Assembly: GCF_035046505.1 (NCBI RefSeq)
Contig: NC_089827.1
Location: 14,755,353 to 14,819,352 of the forward strand
Direction of reading: 5' to 3'
Length of the DNA stretch: 64,000 nt
Origin: Tiliqua scincoides
Lineage: Eukaryota > Chordata > Lepidosauria > Squamata > Scincidae
Position 1 is the first letter of the stretch, and each line of letters begins with the position of its first letter. Position numbers and translations under genes: made by a program. The notes under the pieces are model-generated. The model did no database searches, had not been told where the DNA came from, and worked only from the letters and a program-made list of their open reading frames with translations. This document shows, one piece after another, positions 1 to 11,941 of the stretch.

Positions 1-52
1 AAAACATTTATAATTGTTATTCTGTTGCTTGGAAAGCAATGAGTCTGCATTT

Positions 53-410
53 AAGAACATAAGAACAGCCCCACTGGATCAGGCCATAGGCCCATCTAGT
101 CCAGCTTCCTGTAACTCACAGCGGCCCACCAAATGCCCCAGAGAGCACACCAGATAACAAGAGACCTCATCCTGGTGCCCTCCCTCGCATCTGGCATTCT
201 GACATAGCCCATTTCTAAAATCAGGAGGTTGCACATACACATCATGGCTTGTAACCCGTAATGGATTTTCCCTCCAGAAACTTGTCCAATCCCCTTTTAA
301 AGGCGCCCAGGTCAGATGCCATCACCACATCCTGTGGCAAGGAGTTCCACAGACCAACCACACGCTGAGTAAAGAAATATTTTCTTTTGTCTGTTCTAAC
401 TCTCCCAATG
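53..410 (+). repeat. Unclassified squamate interspersed repeat
   Basis: The block begins AAGAACATAAGAACAGCCCC and runs as one continuous unit to the CTGTTCTAACTCTCCCAATG end. I recognise this opening as a very common interspersed unit of lizard genomes. Its class is not clear to me: no tRNA head or terminal inverted repeats are visible, and the copy looks 3'-truncated relative to longer copies. The recognition is from memory and was not searched. Confidence 0.6.
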
Positions 411-1712
411 GTAACTCTCCAATTTAATGGTAATCTCTTCTTTCTTTCATTTTAAATGATCATTATTTTATTATGTTGTACAATACTTTGTCTTATATTC
501 CTGCTTGATTTTTTAAATGTTCTTTGTTAAAATTATAATACGTTAAATATGGGGGATTTTACTTTTCCGAACGTAATCAAGATTTAAGCACACACAGTTG
601 CATTTGTCTGCATTCTTCTGTCACTCTGTTTACCCCATTGTTTCTCACTTTAAAACTCATTGGGAGCAGGAGCCTGTGGTGGAGAGCTGAGGGGGTGCTG
701 CTGTACCCAGAAAGAGCTGTTTCTTTGAGAACCAGGAGGAGGGACCCTGCAGCCCCACAGGCAAGCTACCTACTGGTTACCTACTGGTTACCTTCCCATT
801 AATGTGAAGAGTCAATAGTAGTTTCATACACCGCTAGAGCATATTAGGTTTGAGCCGGGGAACTAATTAGCTTAAACTGCACATAAGTTTTTTAGGTAAA
901 GCTTGGAACAGGAATTTGGCAAAACAAGCACTGCCAATGAAATGTCTACTGTATGCTATGGGCTGTCTGGGGACTAGACAACCCACAAGAGGTTAATTAA
1001 AAAAACTGTATTTACCTCTACATATGCTGCCTGGTCCCCAATAGGTCTCCTTGGACCTATACAGGCTTTTTAGCTGGTGTAAGTCAGAGGAGACTCCTGG
1101 CTTTTGTCTGGGTCGGGAAGAGGGGATACAATATGGTGTGCGCATCTGCCACTGTGATCCATCCCCTCCTGCCCCGCTCCCCACCCCAATCTGCCCCAGC
1201 TCCTCTCCCCATCTACCCCCGCTATCAACTTAGCAGCAACAATAGGGAACAGTGGAGATTCTGTGGGCCTCTGTCACCTGGGCACAGCCTCTGGGTGTCT
1301 GCAGAGTGGCCTTTGTGCTATCAGCCATGGTCTTGCGGTGGTGGATGGCATGATCTGCCAGCACGAACCCAGCATAGGATTGAGCCATAATTAAGGTGCC
1401 ATGTACATTCAGGGTCAGCCTGTCCATGAGGCCAACTGAGACAGTCGCTTCTGGCAGTCCCATCTCTGTCTGCCTACTTGACATTACTGCTCCTCTTTCC
1501 ACTCCTTAGATTTGAAAAGGAAGAGGGGAACAGAGAGAAGGAGAAAATGTGGAGGAGGAGAAGAGACCTGTTGAGACTGGAACATTGGGGAGGGGAGAAG
1601 CAGAGGCGGGCACAACCTATGAAAAGGGGGGCAAAATTTTGCATGCCACCTCAGGCATCAAGAAGGCTTGGGCTGGCCCTGTCTGTGCAGCCCTGCCTGG
1701 CATAGCATAAAC
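411..1712. other. Intergenic, no gene recognised
   Basis: AT-rich sequence with no coding signal. The part from about 1,000 to 1,400 ends in AGCATAGGATTGAGCC, which resembles the end of the CCCAATCCTA palindromic elements described elsewhere, so it is probably a decayed member. The reading frames here are short, overlap on both strands and look like chance. Confidence 0.4.
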
Positions 1713-2165
1713 CAGTGTTTCTCAAACTGTGGGTCATGAGCCAATTTCAGGAGGGTCGCATAGCACCTAGCTCAGCTACCGTTGACGATACAGAGCTGAA
1801 ATGACAGGGTACAGAGCTGCTGGGCAGGGCAGGCTCCTGGTGGGAGAGAGGCATGGTGCTTTACCCTGAATGGGTGGTGAAATTAGATGCTGGAAAGAGT
1901 AGGTCTGTGTGGTTGGAGAAAGGTCCCAGTCTGTGTTCTGTTTTGACTTCCAAGCTGGAGTGTTTGAAATCTAAGTAATGCAAAATAACAGTACGCGCCT
2001 GCTGTGTAAGGGGCCCTTTGACTGATTGTATCTTAGGTTTGAAGCCTAAACTGATGATGTCACTTTCGGCCATGTCATCACTTCCATGTTAATGACATCA
2101 GTTTCGGTGGGTCCCAACAGATTGTCATGCTAAAAAGCGGGTCCCTACGCTAAAAAGCAATGGTA
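1713..2165. mobile_element. Non-autonomous hAT-type MITE (copy A)
   Basis: It opens with CAGTGTTTCTCAAACTGTGG, a hAT-like terminus. It is internally similar over its length to the element at 22,628-23,101: shared blocks include CACCTAGCTCAGCTACC, a CAAGCTGGAGTGTTTGAA-like segment, and a CATGTCATCACTTCC segment near the end. Its 3' tail (TTGTCATGCTAAAAAGCGGG) also matches the tail of the element ending at 62,722. No transposase is encoded. Confidence 0.65.
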
Positions 2166-3464
2166 TAAACAATCAACAACAATTCTGATTTGTGAGCTGG
2201 GTGTTCACCCATGGCATAGCCATCTGCAAAGGTTATTTTCTGCTCTTGCTTCTCAAACTCAGCTAAGGATTGAAAAAAGAAAATAAATGGGGTATGTTGC
2301 ATTTCCTTGGGGGGAATCTGTATAATTTTCTTTAGAAATATTATACTGCTTGTCTTGGAATGTTGGGAGATTGGAATTTCAATTGTGAATGCATGTGAAG
2401 CCAAAATATTTTTTTCTTTCAACAAACTACAGAAAATTATTTAAGATGTTTTGCTCAAGTAATCTTGTTAATAGTATTCAAATAACTTCACAAAATTGGT
2501 TTGTTTTGGTTAGAGGGGCATCTCTTCTTTTTTTTTTTTAAACCCAGCAAGCTGTTTTTTCTTTCATTTGATGCAAAAGTTTCAGCCTTCATTCAGTGTT
2601 GGGTTCCCTGTTGGGTTACCAATTACAGGCTAGATATCAGGGCGCTACATCTGGCCCACCACAAGATTTTATCTGGTTCCCAGCAACTTTTTTTTTGGCA
2701 GAGCATTTGCTGATGTTTAACATTTTTACTCCTTATAAATCATTTCTCAGTTTAATTAAGCCATTTCTGCCCAATGTTGCATATACGCAACAGGGATCAA
2801 ATGTGTACACCTGTGGGCTGGGCATTTTTGCATTGTTTCTTTTTAATGAGTACGAGTATATAATGAGTAATTATTCTTTTTAATAAACTCGTACATTACA
2901 ATGCATGGCATTGTTTCTTTGAAACTGTCACATTTCTCTTTTGTTCTCTTTTGTTCTGAATCATATCATGTTGATTACAAAAAAAAAATCCAAGTAAAAG
3001 GTATTCATTCATTAAAATTTCATTCCTTCATTTATAGAACTGATTTTTATTTCAGCCCACAGAAATGTATAAAATATACTATGTGGCCCCCATATTGGAA
3101 AGTTTGGAAATCCCTGAGCTAAATTAAGATTTAACTGCAGAAACTGTTGAAATGGACATAGAGATGTCAAAGAAAGCAAAGATCTTGGCAGAGGCAAAAC
3201 AGAGAAGTTATGATGGTTCAGTCCATTGGCAGGACATACGGAAAGAGACATCATGCATGACAGCACAGAAAATAAAAGGCACTAATACGAGAAACTGCTG
3301 GTCATTCACTCAAGTGGAACTCCATACAGCCCAATCCACCATAACTCCCCAGGTGGCAATGCAGTGGCACCACTGTGGTGCCCACTGTATCCTGCAGAAG
3401 AGTTTCAACCTCTGGAGGCCTTCTTGGAGCAAGAGAAAATTTGTTTGCTAGCCTTGGTGTAAGC
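2166..3464. other. Intergenic, repeat relics only
   Basis: No gene recognised. The segment ending near 3,120 (TTTGGAAATCCCTGAGCT) looks like the end of a decayed hAT-type element, but I could not define its other end. The remainder is AT-rich and featureless. Confidence 0.35.
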
Positions 3465-3651
3465 CAGTGGTTCCTAAACTGCAAGCCGTGACTCCCCGTG
3501 GAGCCACAGAAATCAGCTGGGGAGCTGTGGAGTCCTCATGAAAAACCTGGTACCCTATACAGTATATAGGGTTGTAGCCCTAACAGGGAGCTGCAGCCAG
3601 TGTCCCAGTAGGTCAAAGGAGCTGACAGATGAAAAAGTTTTGGAACCACTG
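3465..3651. mobile_element. Short hAT-type MITE with 8-bp TSD
   Basis: Terminal inverted repeats CAGTGGTTCC and GGAACCACTG bound a 187-bp element. The flanking 8-mers GTGTAAGC (3,457-3,464) and ATGTAAGC (3,652-3,659) match at 7 of 8 positions, which is the hAT target-site duplication size. No coding capacity. Confidence 0.8.
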
Positions 3652-4070
3652 ATGTAAGCCCTTGCTGGTCCAGTGGGTTTACTCAGACCTGTGCCAGAAA
3701 TATTGCTGGCGGAAGTCCACATGGACCCTTGAAGACAGGTCAAGCTCAGGAAGGGGGGCTGGATTCACCAAATGCCACTGCTGCTGAACCCTTCCCCTTC
3801 CTAGTCCCAATCCACCCTGTTACTGCCCATTCTGCTGTTCCCCCTGACTCCTTCTCACCCCTTGCACCTACTTACCAGGGCTGTCAGGCATCCAAAATCT
3901 GCTGGTGTACAGAGCCAGCACTTTGAAGCTTGTGGCTTGCAGCAGCGGCCAGTCCATGCGCTCTGGCATGTCACCTTTTGCAGCAGACAGAAAGCACCTA
4001 GTACTGCCTGAATGCTCACTGCTTGGTGGATAAATGCCCACCTAGATCAGTGCATATATAACCTTTAGAA

Positions 4071-4461
4071 CAGTGGTTCCCAACCATTTTAGCACCAGGA
4101 CCCACTTTTTAGGTACAACAACCTGTCTGGCCCCCCAGGACCAAAAGTGATGTCATTAAGCAGGAAGTGACATCATTGTCACAGCAGGGCTGGAAGTGAT
4201 GTCATAAGCAGGAAGTGATGTCATTTTAATAAATAACCCTTGTAAAATAAATAACATTTTGTATTCACGGATGAATCAGTTTGTGAAAACACCTTGAAAT
4301 TTTTTCAAAAACATTTCTCTTTTGGGAGGTTCTCTGAAAATGTTGCAAGAATGCAACTTTTTTAATGTTGCACAAATGCATCTACAATAATAAATGGGGT
4401 CTCTAAAAATCAGCTTGTGACCCCCCCAGGTGGGTTATGACCTCCAGGCTGGGAACTACTG
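4071..4461. mobile_element. hAT-type MITE, 'CAGTGGTTCCCAA' family
   Basis: The left end is CAGTGGTTCCCAACCATTTT and the right end is GGGAACTACTG. The interior has the ACCAGGACCCACTTTTTAGG block seen also at 23,116 and 55,886. It carries two near-repeats of an AAGTGATGTCAT module. No transposase. Confidence 0.7.
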
Positions 4462-4674
4462 CCTAGAAATTTCTAATTGGGTACAGGCATCTTAATAGCT
4501 TTCTAAAAGTCAATGAATCTAACTTGTCTGTTGACCGAACAGATGTGTGGATGGTAAACATATTTGTCCTCAAAAGGTCATTATTCTAGCTTTAACACAG
4601 TTTTTTTTTTCCAAAACCCTTGCAGAACTACACCTTGTTTCCACACAAGCACAAAATACCATACCCACTGTGTA

Positions 4675-5135
4675 ATCCCTGGGGGCTGGGGATAAGAATA
4701 GGCCCTCAGTTTGGCTGTACTTGTCGTAAGAGGCGACTAAACAGCCACCGGGTAGATGGGACTCGTTAGCCTGGGAAGGCAGCTCATCTAAGAGAAGGAA
4801 AACTCTGATCCCAAACCTCCACTGCCTTGTGGCTACATCCAGTTATGGAAAAGGCTTCAGGAGTCAACCTTGAGGCAAAATCCGGAGCCGGAGTCCCTGA
4901 GGCAGTTCATGGCTAAACACAGTCACGTTCTGGCAACTCCTGCGACGCCGCTGGAACCAACCGTATTGGCCTCTGCCTTTTCATTGGACCATTTCAGCGA
5001 CATGGAGAGGGGGGATTTGCTGCATGGGTAACAGCCTATCCTCCATACCTACTTTACCCAGGCTTCGCGCACTGGAGAGGACACTCTGTTCCAGAGTGTG
5101 ACACCATAGTCTTCCGAGACTAAAGGATGCCAACA
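4675..5135 (+). mobile_element. Retroposon with BovB/RTE-like 3' tail
   Basis: A 461-bp element flanked by a perfect 9-bp duplication, CACTGTGTA (4,666-4,674 and 5,136-5,144). Its 3' end, ACCATAGTCTTCCGAGAC followed by TAAAGGATGCCAACA, is nearly the same as the tail of the 5S-derived SINE copies at 13,157 and 40,742. The body does not resemble a tRNA or 5S RNA and no reverse transcriptase frame is present. It is either a 5'-truncated LINE 3' end or a long SINE; the BovB/RTE assignment is inference from the tail. Confidence 0.6.
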
Positions 5136-5144
5136 CACTGTGTA

Positions 5145-6486
5145 TTGTACTTGCAGCCCAGTCCAGGTTGTGCTGCCCTTTACGACAGCAGAACACAGTC
5201 CACTGTCGTAAGTGGTGATATTGTGTTGCATACAACAGCCAAATATGAAACTGAATGACCATCTGACATTCTAGATTGTACACTGAGAGTCATTCATATT
5301 TATGAAAGGAAAGAGCCGGTAGAAGCACAGAAAGATTACACAAAATTTACATTTTAAACACATCTTCTCTTGGAAAGGACAAGCTCTGACCTTTGATGTC
5401 TTCATAATGCCAATATTTACTCACAATAAATGCAGGGAAAGTTTAAGAAAAGCAAGGAAGGGCTGGTAGATAATATATGTACTTGTTTTCATGTATTTAC
5501 ATTTTTTTCATTAACTCAATTTTTATTGATTTTTGTCCTTCATAAGAATTCAGCTGGACACAGCAAACAAAGTTCAAAGAGAAAGCATTTCCATAACAGT
5601 ATTATATCTTGGAGAATGCCAAGTTGGACAAAGAGAAAAGTTTTTCTCTGCAATGAGTATTCTTCTGGGTGAAGCTGCGAGTTCCATACTAGTCAAATGT
5701 GTTTTCTAAAGTTGTCTTTTTCCACAGTCAGATGATATTAAAGTGGGCTGTTGGTGCCGTTCAGTTTTGCTTTTTCAGTTTCAAGTTCCCCTGTGATAAA
5801 TACAAATCAGAAATAAATGGAAAAGAAAGTCATGGATGAATCACAATGTTTTCAAAATGTTCCAGTCTGTCAATCAAAAACAAATCCACAGAAAAAGTTC
5901 ACCAGGCTAGAGGAGATCAGGGACACAAGTGTCTACAGCATGCTGTACACAAGGTTAGAATCACATTCATTACCCTTGCCCCTCAATTAACACCTCATTC
6001 ACATATGTTGTCTGGTGTACAGCTATTTTCAGGGACAGACTGAGGCCACAGACAGCCGAACCAATTCTAGACTTGGGAGGGGGTGTGCTGTAGGCTAGCT
6101 CAGGAGGCTGGAGAGGTTGGAACCCGAAATGCAGCAAGAATGTATGGTATGGGGCAGGGCAGAACACTCAGTCCCCTATATTTATACCGGTCCTTGCCAA
6201 TCCATAGGGTTTGTACTACTATATCTTCAAATCACAGAGGGTCAGTGCTGCACAACCTTTCCCTTTGTTGAGAGAAGAAGGCTCTTGGGGGACTCGGTGA
6301 GAGGTGGGGCCAACACAGCCCATTGTGTTGCAATGGGGAAGAAGCAAGGAACACTACCTGTGCATTTGACCTTCCTGAATGAATTCAGGCAAGACTCGTG
6401 AACATGCCCTATTCAGGAATCAAACCAAGGTCTAATGATTTTACAGTCAGAATTCAAATAAGTACACTTTAAAGGGTATGAAGGGT
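5145..6486. other. Intergenic, no gene recognised
   Basis: Mostly unique-looking AT-rich sequence. Several small frames here lack any recognisable domain or splice context and overlap one another on both strands. Confidence 0.35.
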
Positions 6487-6866
6487 AGGAGGTCTGGCTC
6501 AGTTGGTAGAGCTGCCGCCTTGTATGCCTGAAGATCTGAGGCTTCCAGTTCAAAACAACTGGAAGTACCCGAAAACTGAGGACACACTGATATACTGATG
6601 AGCTGACCCTCGGTGGCAGAGAGGAGTTGCCGTCAAGTGGAGCATGGGAGGCGAAGGGCCAGAGAGAGGCCAGACCAGGAAGAAATCTAGCTGGAAGGAG
6701 GAGTTCTATGAAAGACTAGAACTATTCAATTGTAAAAATTCCTACAGGGTTTTAGAACGGCCTGCCTATGTAAACCACCTTGGATTAAAGTCTGAGGAGA
6801 AATCTGATGACCAAAGAAAGGCGGTATATAAATACCTGTATAAATAAATAAGTAAATAAATAAATA
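6487..6866 (+). mobile_element. tRNA-derived SINE (Sauria-like), copy 1
   Basis: The head has an A-box-like GGCTCAGTTGGTAGAGCTGC and a B-box-like CCAGTTCAAAACAACT, as in tRNA-derived SINEs. The tail reads AAACCACCTTGGATTAAAGT and then AAAGGCGGTATATAAATACC, ending in an A/T-rich simple repeat. A second copy at 34,598 is almost identical over the whole length. RNA polymerase III transcription is expected for the family. Confidence 0.85.
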
Positions 6867-7000
6867 AATAAATAAACCAAAGATTTTAATCCTGTGGCAA
6901 TCCTATAAATTTGCCCAGAAAAGTCTGACTTTTAAAAGCCCAAAAATCTATGGCTAAATCTATTTTCTTAATGGTTCTTAATTAATTTGCTCTCCTTACA

Positions 7001-7078
7001 GCCCAATCCTATGCATGTCTACTCAGGTCTCATTTTAGTCAGTGGGGCTTACTCCCAGGAAAGTGTGCCTTAGGATTT
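7001..7078. mobile_element. Short (~90 bp) CCCAATCCTA MITE
   Basis: Begins GCCCAATCCTATGCATGTCT and ends AAGTGTGCCTTAGGATTT, so the ends are imperfect inverted repeats. The middle carries GGGGCTTACTCCCAGGAAAG, shared with many other copies in the window. Confidence 0.7.
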
Positions 7079-7560
7079 CATGGCCTTAATTGTGTTTCAT
7101 GTTATTGTTGTGCATCCTCTCTTGATCATTCATACAGAAGGGCAATTCATTTCTGCCAAATGAAATTCAGGACCGCAATTGATTCTTAAGAGTTGCCCAG
7201 AATGATGATTGGGATTGGATGATTACAGTTGCCTTGGGTTTTTTGAGTGATCCCGATTTAAAGTCATTATAGATTTATGGAAGTCTTTGAGATCGTTCAG
7301 AATCTATTAAGCGGCTCCAAAGAGAGCCAATGTGTGCCTAGCCGTGGCAATTTCAGAGCATCTGTACAGCTGCACAAAATGAAAGCTGTAGCTCTAAAGT
7401 GCCCTAGAGACCTATTAGCTCTGAATCAGAGCAACAATAATTCAGAATAATGTTAAAGGAGCCATTCAGGTCAGTTTGTTCTTTTATATTACTTTATCTG
7501 GGGAAGATTTAATTCTCCACCTGTAGACACAAAACAGGGCCATCCTCGGGCTATCCAGCA
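7079..7560. other. Repeat-poor island, candidate conserved noncoding element
   Basis: This stretch lacks the repeat families that cover most of the surroundings. It contains TAAT-type motifs and several short palindromic words. No open frame or RNA fold is obvious. Regulatory function is only a guess from its repeat-free character next to a brain-expressed developmental gene. Confidence 0.25.
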
Positions 7561-7729
7561 TGTCTGCTAGACAGCTTTTAATGAAAAGCTCTGCACATGC
7601 ATCCATAACCTGTTTCCTTGCCTAATTTGTTCCTGGAAATATAGGATGGCAACAAAAAGGTGCTCAGCATTTGCCAGAAATTCATACACAAATTGATATG
7701 GAGAACAACATAACCCAGAATACAGATCA

Positions 7730-8280
7730 GACCCTGGTATCTGTTGGGGTTCTGTTCCAGAATCCCTTGTGGATACTGGAATCTGCAGATTGTGGGGTCC
7801 GATTTTAAAGCCCTTTAAATACAAGAAAAGCGAGCAATGCATTCTGGGGGGAGCCTGGGAGGTGCAAGTAATCTCTGCATGACCTGGAAGCGGGTCTTTA
7901 AGTCCTAAAAGTAACTGTAGAGCAGTGGTTCCCTAATGTTTTTGACTGGGGGCTCCCTTGACTTACAGGGTCATTGGCCGCCACTCCCCCTTAGTTCTAC
8001 AATCTTGTACATTGTACAGGGAAGTGGGTTTTTTGAGAGGATTCTGGGGCCCTCCTGGCTTGTTTATTTGGCTCCCCAGAAAGCCATAACTCACAGTTTG
8101 GGAACCACTGGCCATAGAGGCTTGGAAACGGGACAGTTTGGCCATGCAAAGATAGGAAACCCAATTTTGACGCACTTTGTTTAAAGGGCTTTAAGATTGG
8201 ACCCTGGTATCTGCTGACAGCCATGGTGAGTCAAATCCACAGGTACCAGATCAGTGGATAATGGGGTCCCACAGTACAGT
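7730..8280. mobile_element. Tigger-like MITE split by a hAT MITE
   Basis: The left part carries CCTGGTATCTGTTGGGGTTC and CCTTGTGGATACTGGAATCT. The right part carries TCAAATCCACAGGTACC and GTGGATAATGGGGTCC. These are the 'rest of the genome' style ends seen at 27,785, 32,953 and 57,405. The interior from 7,923 to 8,110 is a separate hAT insertion, so this element is the older of the two. Confidence 0.55.
7923..8110. mobile_element. hAT MITE nested in a Tigger-like element
   Basis: The termini are CAGTGGTTCCCTAATG and GTTTGGGAACCACTG. The flanking 8-mers CTGTAGAG (7,915-7,922) and, one base beyond the right end, CCATAGAG match at 6 of 8. About 188 bp, no coding capacity. Confidence 0.75.
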
Positions 8281-8530
8281 ACACGTCTCAAGAAGAGAAT
8301 CAAATTCCTGTTTTCCTAAGACCAGCCATTCAACTTTGGACATGGGGTCAAGGAGACTGAGACAAGAAAACGGGTTAACACAATCCTTTTTGGATCACTC
8401 CTCTATACGTGGACAGTTTGTCATGGAGGTATGTCATGTTCGTACAAACAGGTTGCCTTCCCTAAAGCAGCCCATCCATTGTGCTGTCTATTTATATTGA
8501 GTGAAAATGTGCCTTGCCCATATATTAGAT

Positions 8531-8832
8531 CAGGGATGTCAAACTCCTTTCATACAGAGGGCCAAAGTTAACATTCAGTTAGTGCCTGCTGAGGTCCAGA
8601 AGTGACATCAATAAACAGAAAGTGACATCATTAAACAGGTGATGGCCAGAAATAAGCACTTCGTTCTCGCAAAGAAACTCATTAGCTTCAAATGACAGAA
8701 GAAAAAATGTGCAAATCTTGTGATATGAGACAGCCCAGTTATCACGCTGGGAGAGCTCAATTATAACAAGGGCCAGAACAATTGCTTCCGGGGGCCACAT
8801 TTGACCTGTGAGTCTTATGTTTGACATCCCTA
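8531..8832. mobile_element. hAT MITE, 'CAGGGATGTCAAAC' family
   Basis: Left end CAGGGATGTCAAACTCC, right end TTTGACATCCCTA. The flanks TATTAGAT and TTTTAGTT agree at 6 of 8 bases. The interior (GGGCCAAAGTTA; GGGGCCACATTTGACC) matches, inverted, the element at 49,514-49,813. Confidence 0.75.
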
Positions 8833-8988
8833 TTTTAGTTGCTTATACAAATACTACTGAGCCAAAAAGAGAAAACTATGCATTACACGAGAATGGGCTT
8901 AAATGCCACTTGGAAGTATGATAATCTGCACATTTTCTCTTCTTATGTTCTTAAAGGGATCATTCCCAATGCCCTCTTTTTTATAGTG

Positions 8989-9427
8989 CAGGGGTGCCCA
9001 AACCCCGGCCCTGGGGCCACTTATGGCCCTCAGGTACTCCCAATCCGGCCCTCAGGGAGCCCCCAGTCTCCAATGAGCCTCTGGCCCTCCAGAGACTTGC
9101 TGGAGCCCGTGCTGGCCCGGTGCAACCGCACTCAGCGTGAAGGCGACTGTTCAACCTCTTGCATGAGCTGTGGGATTAGGGCACCCTTCACTACTTGCTG
9201 TTTCACAGCTGTGATGCAGTAGCGGCAGCGAAGGAAAGATCAGCCTTGCTTTGTGCAAGTTGAGCTTCTGCAAGACCTTCATTCATTCATATAAGTTCCA
9301 TCTCTAATATATTCATTTATGTAAATACGAATATTCAAATTCAAATGTAAATTACTTCTTTTTTTTCCCGGCCCCCGACAGTGTTGGAGAGATGTGGCCC
9401 TCCTGCCAAAATGTTTGGACACACCTG
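8989..9427 (+). mobile_element. hAT MITE, 'CAGGGGTGTCCAAA' family, copy 1
   Basis: Left end CAGGGGTGCCCAAACCC, right end TTTGGACACACCTG. The flanking 8-mers TTATAGTG (8,981-8,988) and CTATAGTG (9,428-9,435) match at 7 of 8. The interior is shared with 33,424-33,887 and, inverted, with 58,687-59,155. The frame of 127 codons overlapping it is an accident of the GC-rich left half, not a transposase. Confidence 0.88.
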
Positions 9428-9435
9428 CTATAGTG

Positions 9436-10262
9436 GAATAGTGTAAAATAAAACAATTCAGAGAACGTACAGAGCAACCCCTCGGACATCCATTTCATGT
9501 CTTATTCTAAGTTACAATGGCTTTTGAGAAAGATTTGACCAAGTCTAGCACATAAAACCGTGTTGGGTACCATAACACTTTGGACCACGGTGGCCTTAAA
9601 ATTATATTTCAGCATTCTGACTAGGTAATCGATGGTTTGTGTCCATGGCTTGGTTTCCTCAGCAACTAGTTGTGTGTTTTGGGGGGGAGGTTATTTTTGC
9701 TATGGCAACCAGCGACAATTGCTTATTTTACAGCTTCATTTGGTCGGAATCGTAAAAGCAGTAGTTAAATAATACGAGGACAAAAGGCGAAATCAGCATA
9801 TGCTGGTAACTGAAAGCATTTTCAAAATTTCTCTTTCTGAGGGATGAGTCATCAATAAGATCTTCACTAATCAGCAGGTAGTTTCCAGCACTTTGAAGGG
9901 AAATGCAGGATTTGGTTGTACGCTTGGATATTATTCTGCGCAACCACAAAGGAAGGGCACACTTTAATGCTAATTAAAGGAAATTATTTGCTCTTGATGG
10001 CTCTTGAGTTGTAACAGTGTGCTGGTTGTTTTTCTCCATGAACCGCCAAAATGCAAGAATTTGTTGAAGAGAATATCCACATGGCTTCTTGAGGAACATT
10101 CTCTGCTCAGGAACCCGTTATAAGTTCCCTGGTAATCAAACAGAATTGTTCATCTAATTAACCGAGGTGTATGCAGGGCATTCTCCCCAACTCAGCTCCT
10201 GCCAATATTTATAACCATGCTTCCATATACATTCCCATCATTTGGTTACTAGCTCACTAGCG
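9436..10262. other. Repeat-poor island, candidate conserved noncoding element
   Basis: About 800 bp without recognisable repeats. It contains GCTATGGCAACC, which resembles half of an RFX X-box, and TAATTA-type words (TTAATGCTAATTAAAGG). No coding frame is convincing. An enhancer is a guess from context only. Confidence 0.28.
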
Positions 10263-11194
10263 CAGCTACTCTCAAACTATGGGTCGGGACCCACTTGGTG
10301 GATTGTGACCCAATTTCTGATGAGTCCTTTCGAGCTTCCAACGAAAACATGGGTGATGGAAAGATCAGATCACTAATTGTTTCAAGCCCTGGGGCTATTC
10401 AAAAATCAGATCACTGCTAACTGCCCTGCAAAGAAATGAGCTCTTGCAGTTTGCAAGCTTGTGGAAATATTTGGAGATAAATGTTTGAGCATCTTTTTTT
10501 CAAGTGTTTTTTTCCCCCCATCAGTGACAGGTAGTGGGGGGGGGAGCAGATGAAAGCTGGGCCACATAACTAAGCCACAAACCTTGAGGCTATTCATTAG
10601 GGCTGCCTCATTACAAGAAATGGATCAAGGTTTTTGGGTTTTTTAAAAAAAATTTTTTTACAAATAAATATTATTGGTAAATAAATAAAAATATTATTAT
10701 CCAACTTTCCAGCACTGATGCAGCTGCGTCAGGACCCATGAGAGAGAATTATAGGCAGTAATTTGTACCCTGGACCCCAGGATAAAAAGGGGGTTCCTAC
10801 AGCTGCGAGACTACAGCTGCTGCAGAAGTAAATTTTGATATACCCAGGATACTTTGCATGCTCGTGTGAGCCTAAATATGCCGATGTTAATTTTCTGCAA
10901 TGATTTTCAGTATCTAAAAGTTTGTAGAGAGACTTAGGAGTGCGTTTGGTTTTCCATATTACTGTATCTAGCTGCAAACACTGTGCGGGCTGGTAGACCT
11001 GGGCTCTGCTTTGGGAAGCCAAGTAGACCTGTGTTCCAAAAACTTTTCCTGCTTTCGCCACCCTCTTCCACTGTTTTACCCACTCCCCACCCCCATTCTC
11101 CCTGCCCCTGTTACCACCCTCCCCCACTCTGTTCCCCCCCTCCCTTCCCTTGTTGGGAAGGGGCTCAAAAGAAATTGGTACCTCCTGATAAAAT
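10263..11194. other. Intergenic, decayed MITE fragments
   Basis: It contains a fragment of a hAT end (CTCAAACTATGGGTCGGGAC near 10,272) and a CCCAATCCTA-family fragment (AACTTTCCAGCACTGATGCA near 10,703). The frames from 10,729 to 11,382 are low-complexity and mutually overlapping, and I do not regard them as genes. Confidence 0.4.
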
Positions 11195-11370
11195 TCCTCT
11201 TGGAGGCTCTGATCTGTGCCAATGGGGCATGCGCGGCATCCTGTGGTGTGGTGTGGTGGGTGGGTGGGGAGTCACAGAGACCTTCTCAAGATAAGGGAAT
11301 ATTTATTCCCCTACCTGATGGTTGCACTATGGTTTTATCAGCACTGGGAAGTTGGATAGGATTGGTCCCT
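11195..11370. mobile_element. CCCAATCCTA palindromic MITE, left end missing
   Basis: The interior CTGTGCCAATGGGGCATGCG and the right end GTTGGATAGGATTGGTCCCT match the 180-bp class best seen at 59,461. The left terminal repeat is degraded. Confidence 0.65.
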
Positions 11371-11939
11371 TCTTCAACGTAAACCCCAATTGAATCTCCT
11401 GAAATGGCAATTGTCCTTCTAATAAAACAATGCACAAAGATCAACCATTTTTTTCAGAATGAAGGTTTGTTTTACAGGGACCTGATTAGAGTAAAGTGAA
11501 GCACTCACTGCCAGAGCATAGATTTTTAGCACTTAGTGATCTGTTGACATGCAATTTGTCTTTCTCAAGTTTAAAAAAAAAACAAAAAATTCCTTGAGTC
11601 GGCATCTTTAAATTATTTAAATGATTATTCGAGCTGACATACTTTTGTGCTGCTCTTGTGATCTGAGGAAGCCAAGTTGACAGTAATGTTCCAGTATGTC
11701 ACAATCAGGGTGTGATGATCAGGCTGCCCACTCCAAGGCAGGCTCAAATGCACCCCATTGACAAATACTTACTGGCAGCATCATTGCTTCAGCTCATGCA
11801 GAAAGAACATACTGCCCTGCTCTGGTTTTGACAGCCTACTGGGGGGGGGGGGGAGGAAAATATTGCACTTAGCTAGCAACTTACATGCAGACACAACCAG
11901 AAACAGAACCCACTTTTGCAAAGATTGGCAGAAACCCTT

Positions 11940-11941
<2 letters not shown>

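Noticed and set aside
6487-6570. tRNA gene
   Set aside because: A/B-box-like sequences are present, but the acceptor and anticodon stems do not form a tRNA and the unit continues into a SINE body repeated at 34,598.
8839-9222. 127-codon frame possibly encoding a transposase remnant
   Set aside because: It covers the left end of a short hAT MITE; the proline/serine-rich translation shows no transposase motif.
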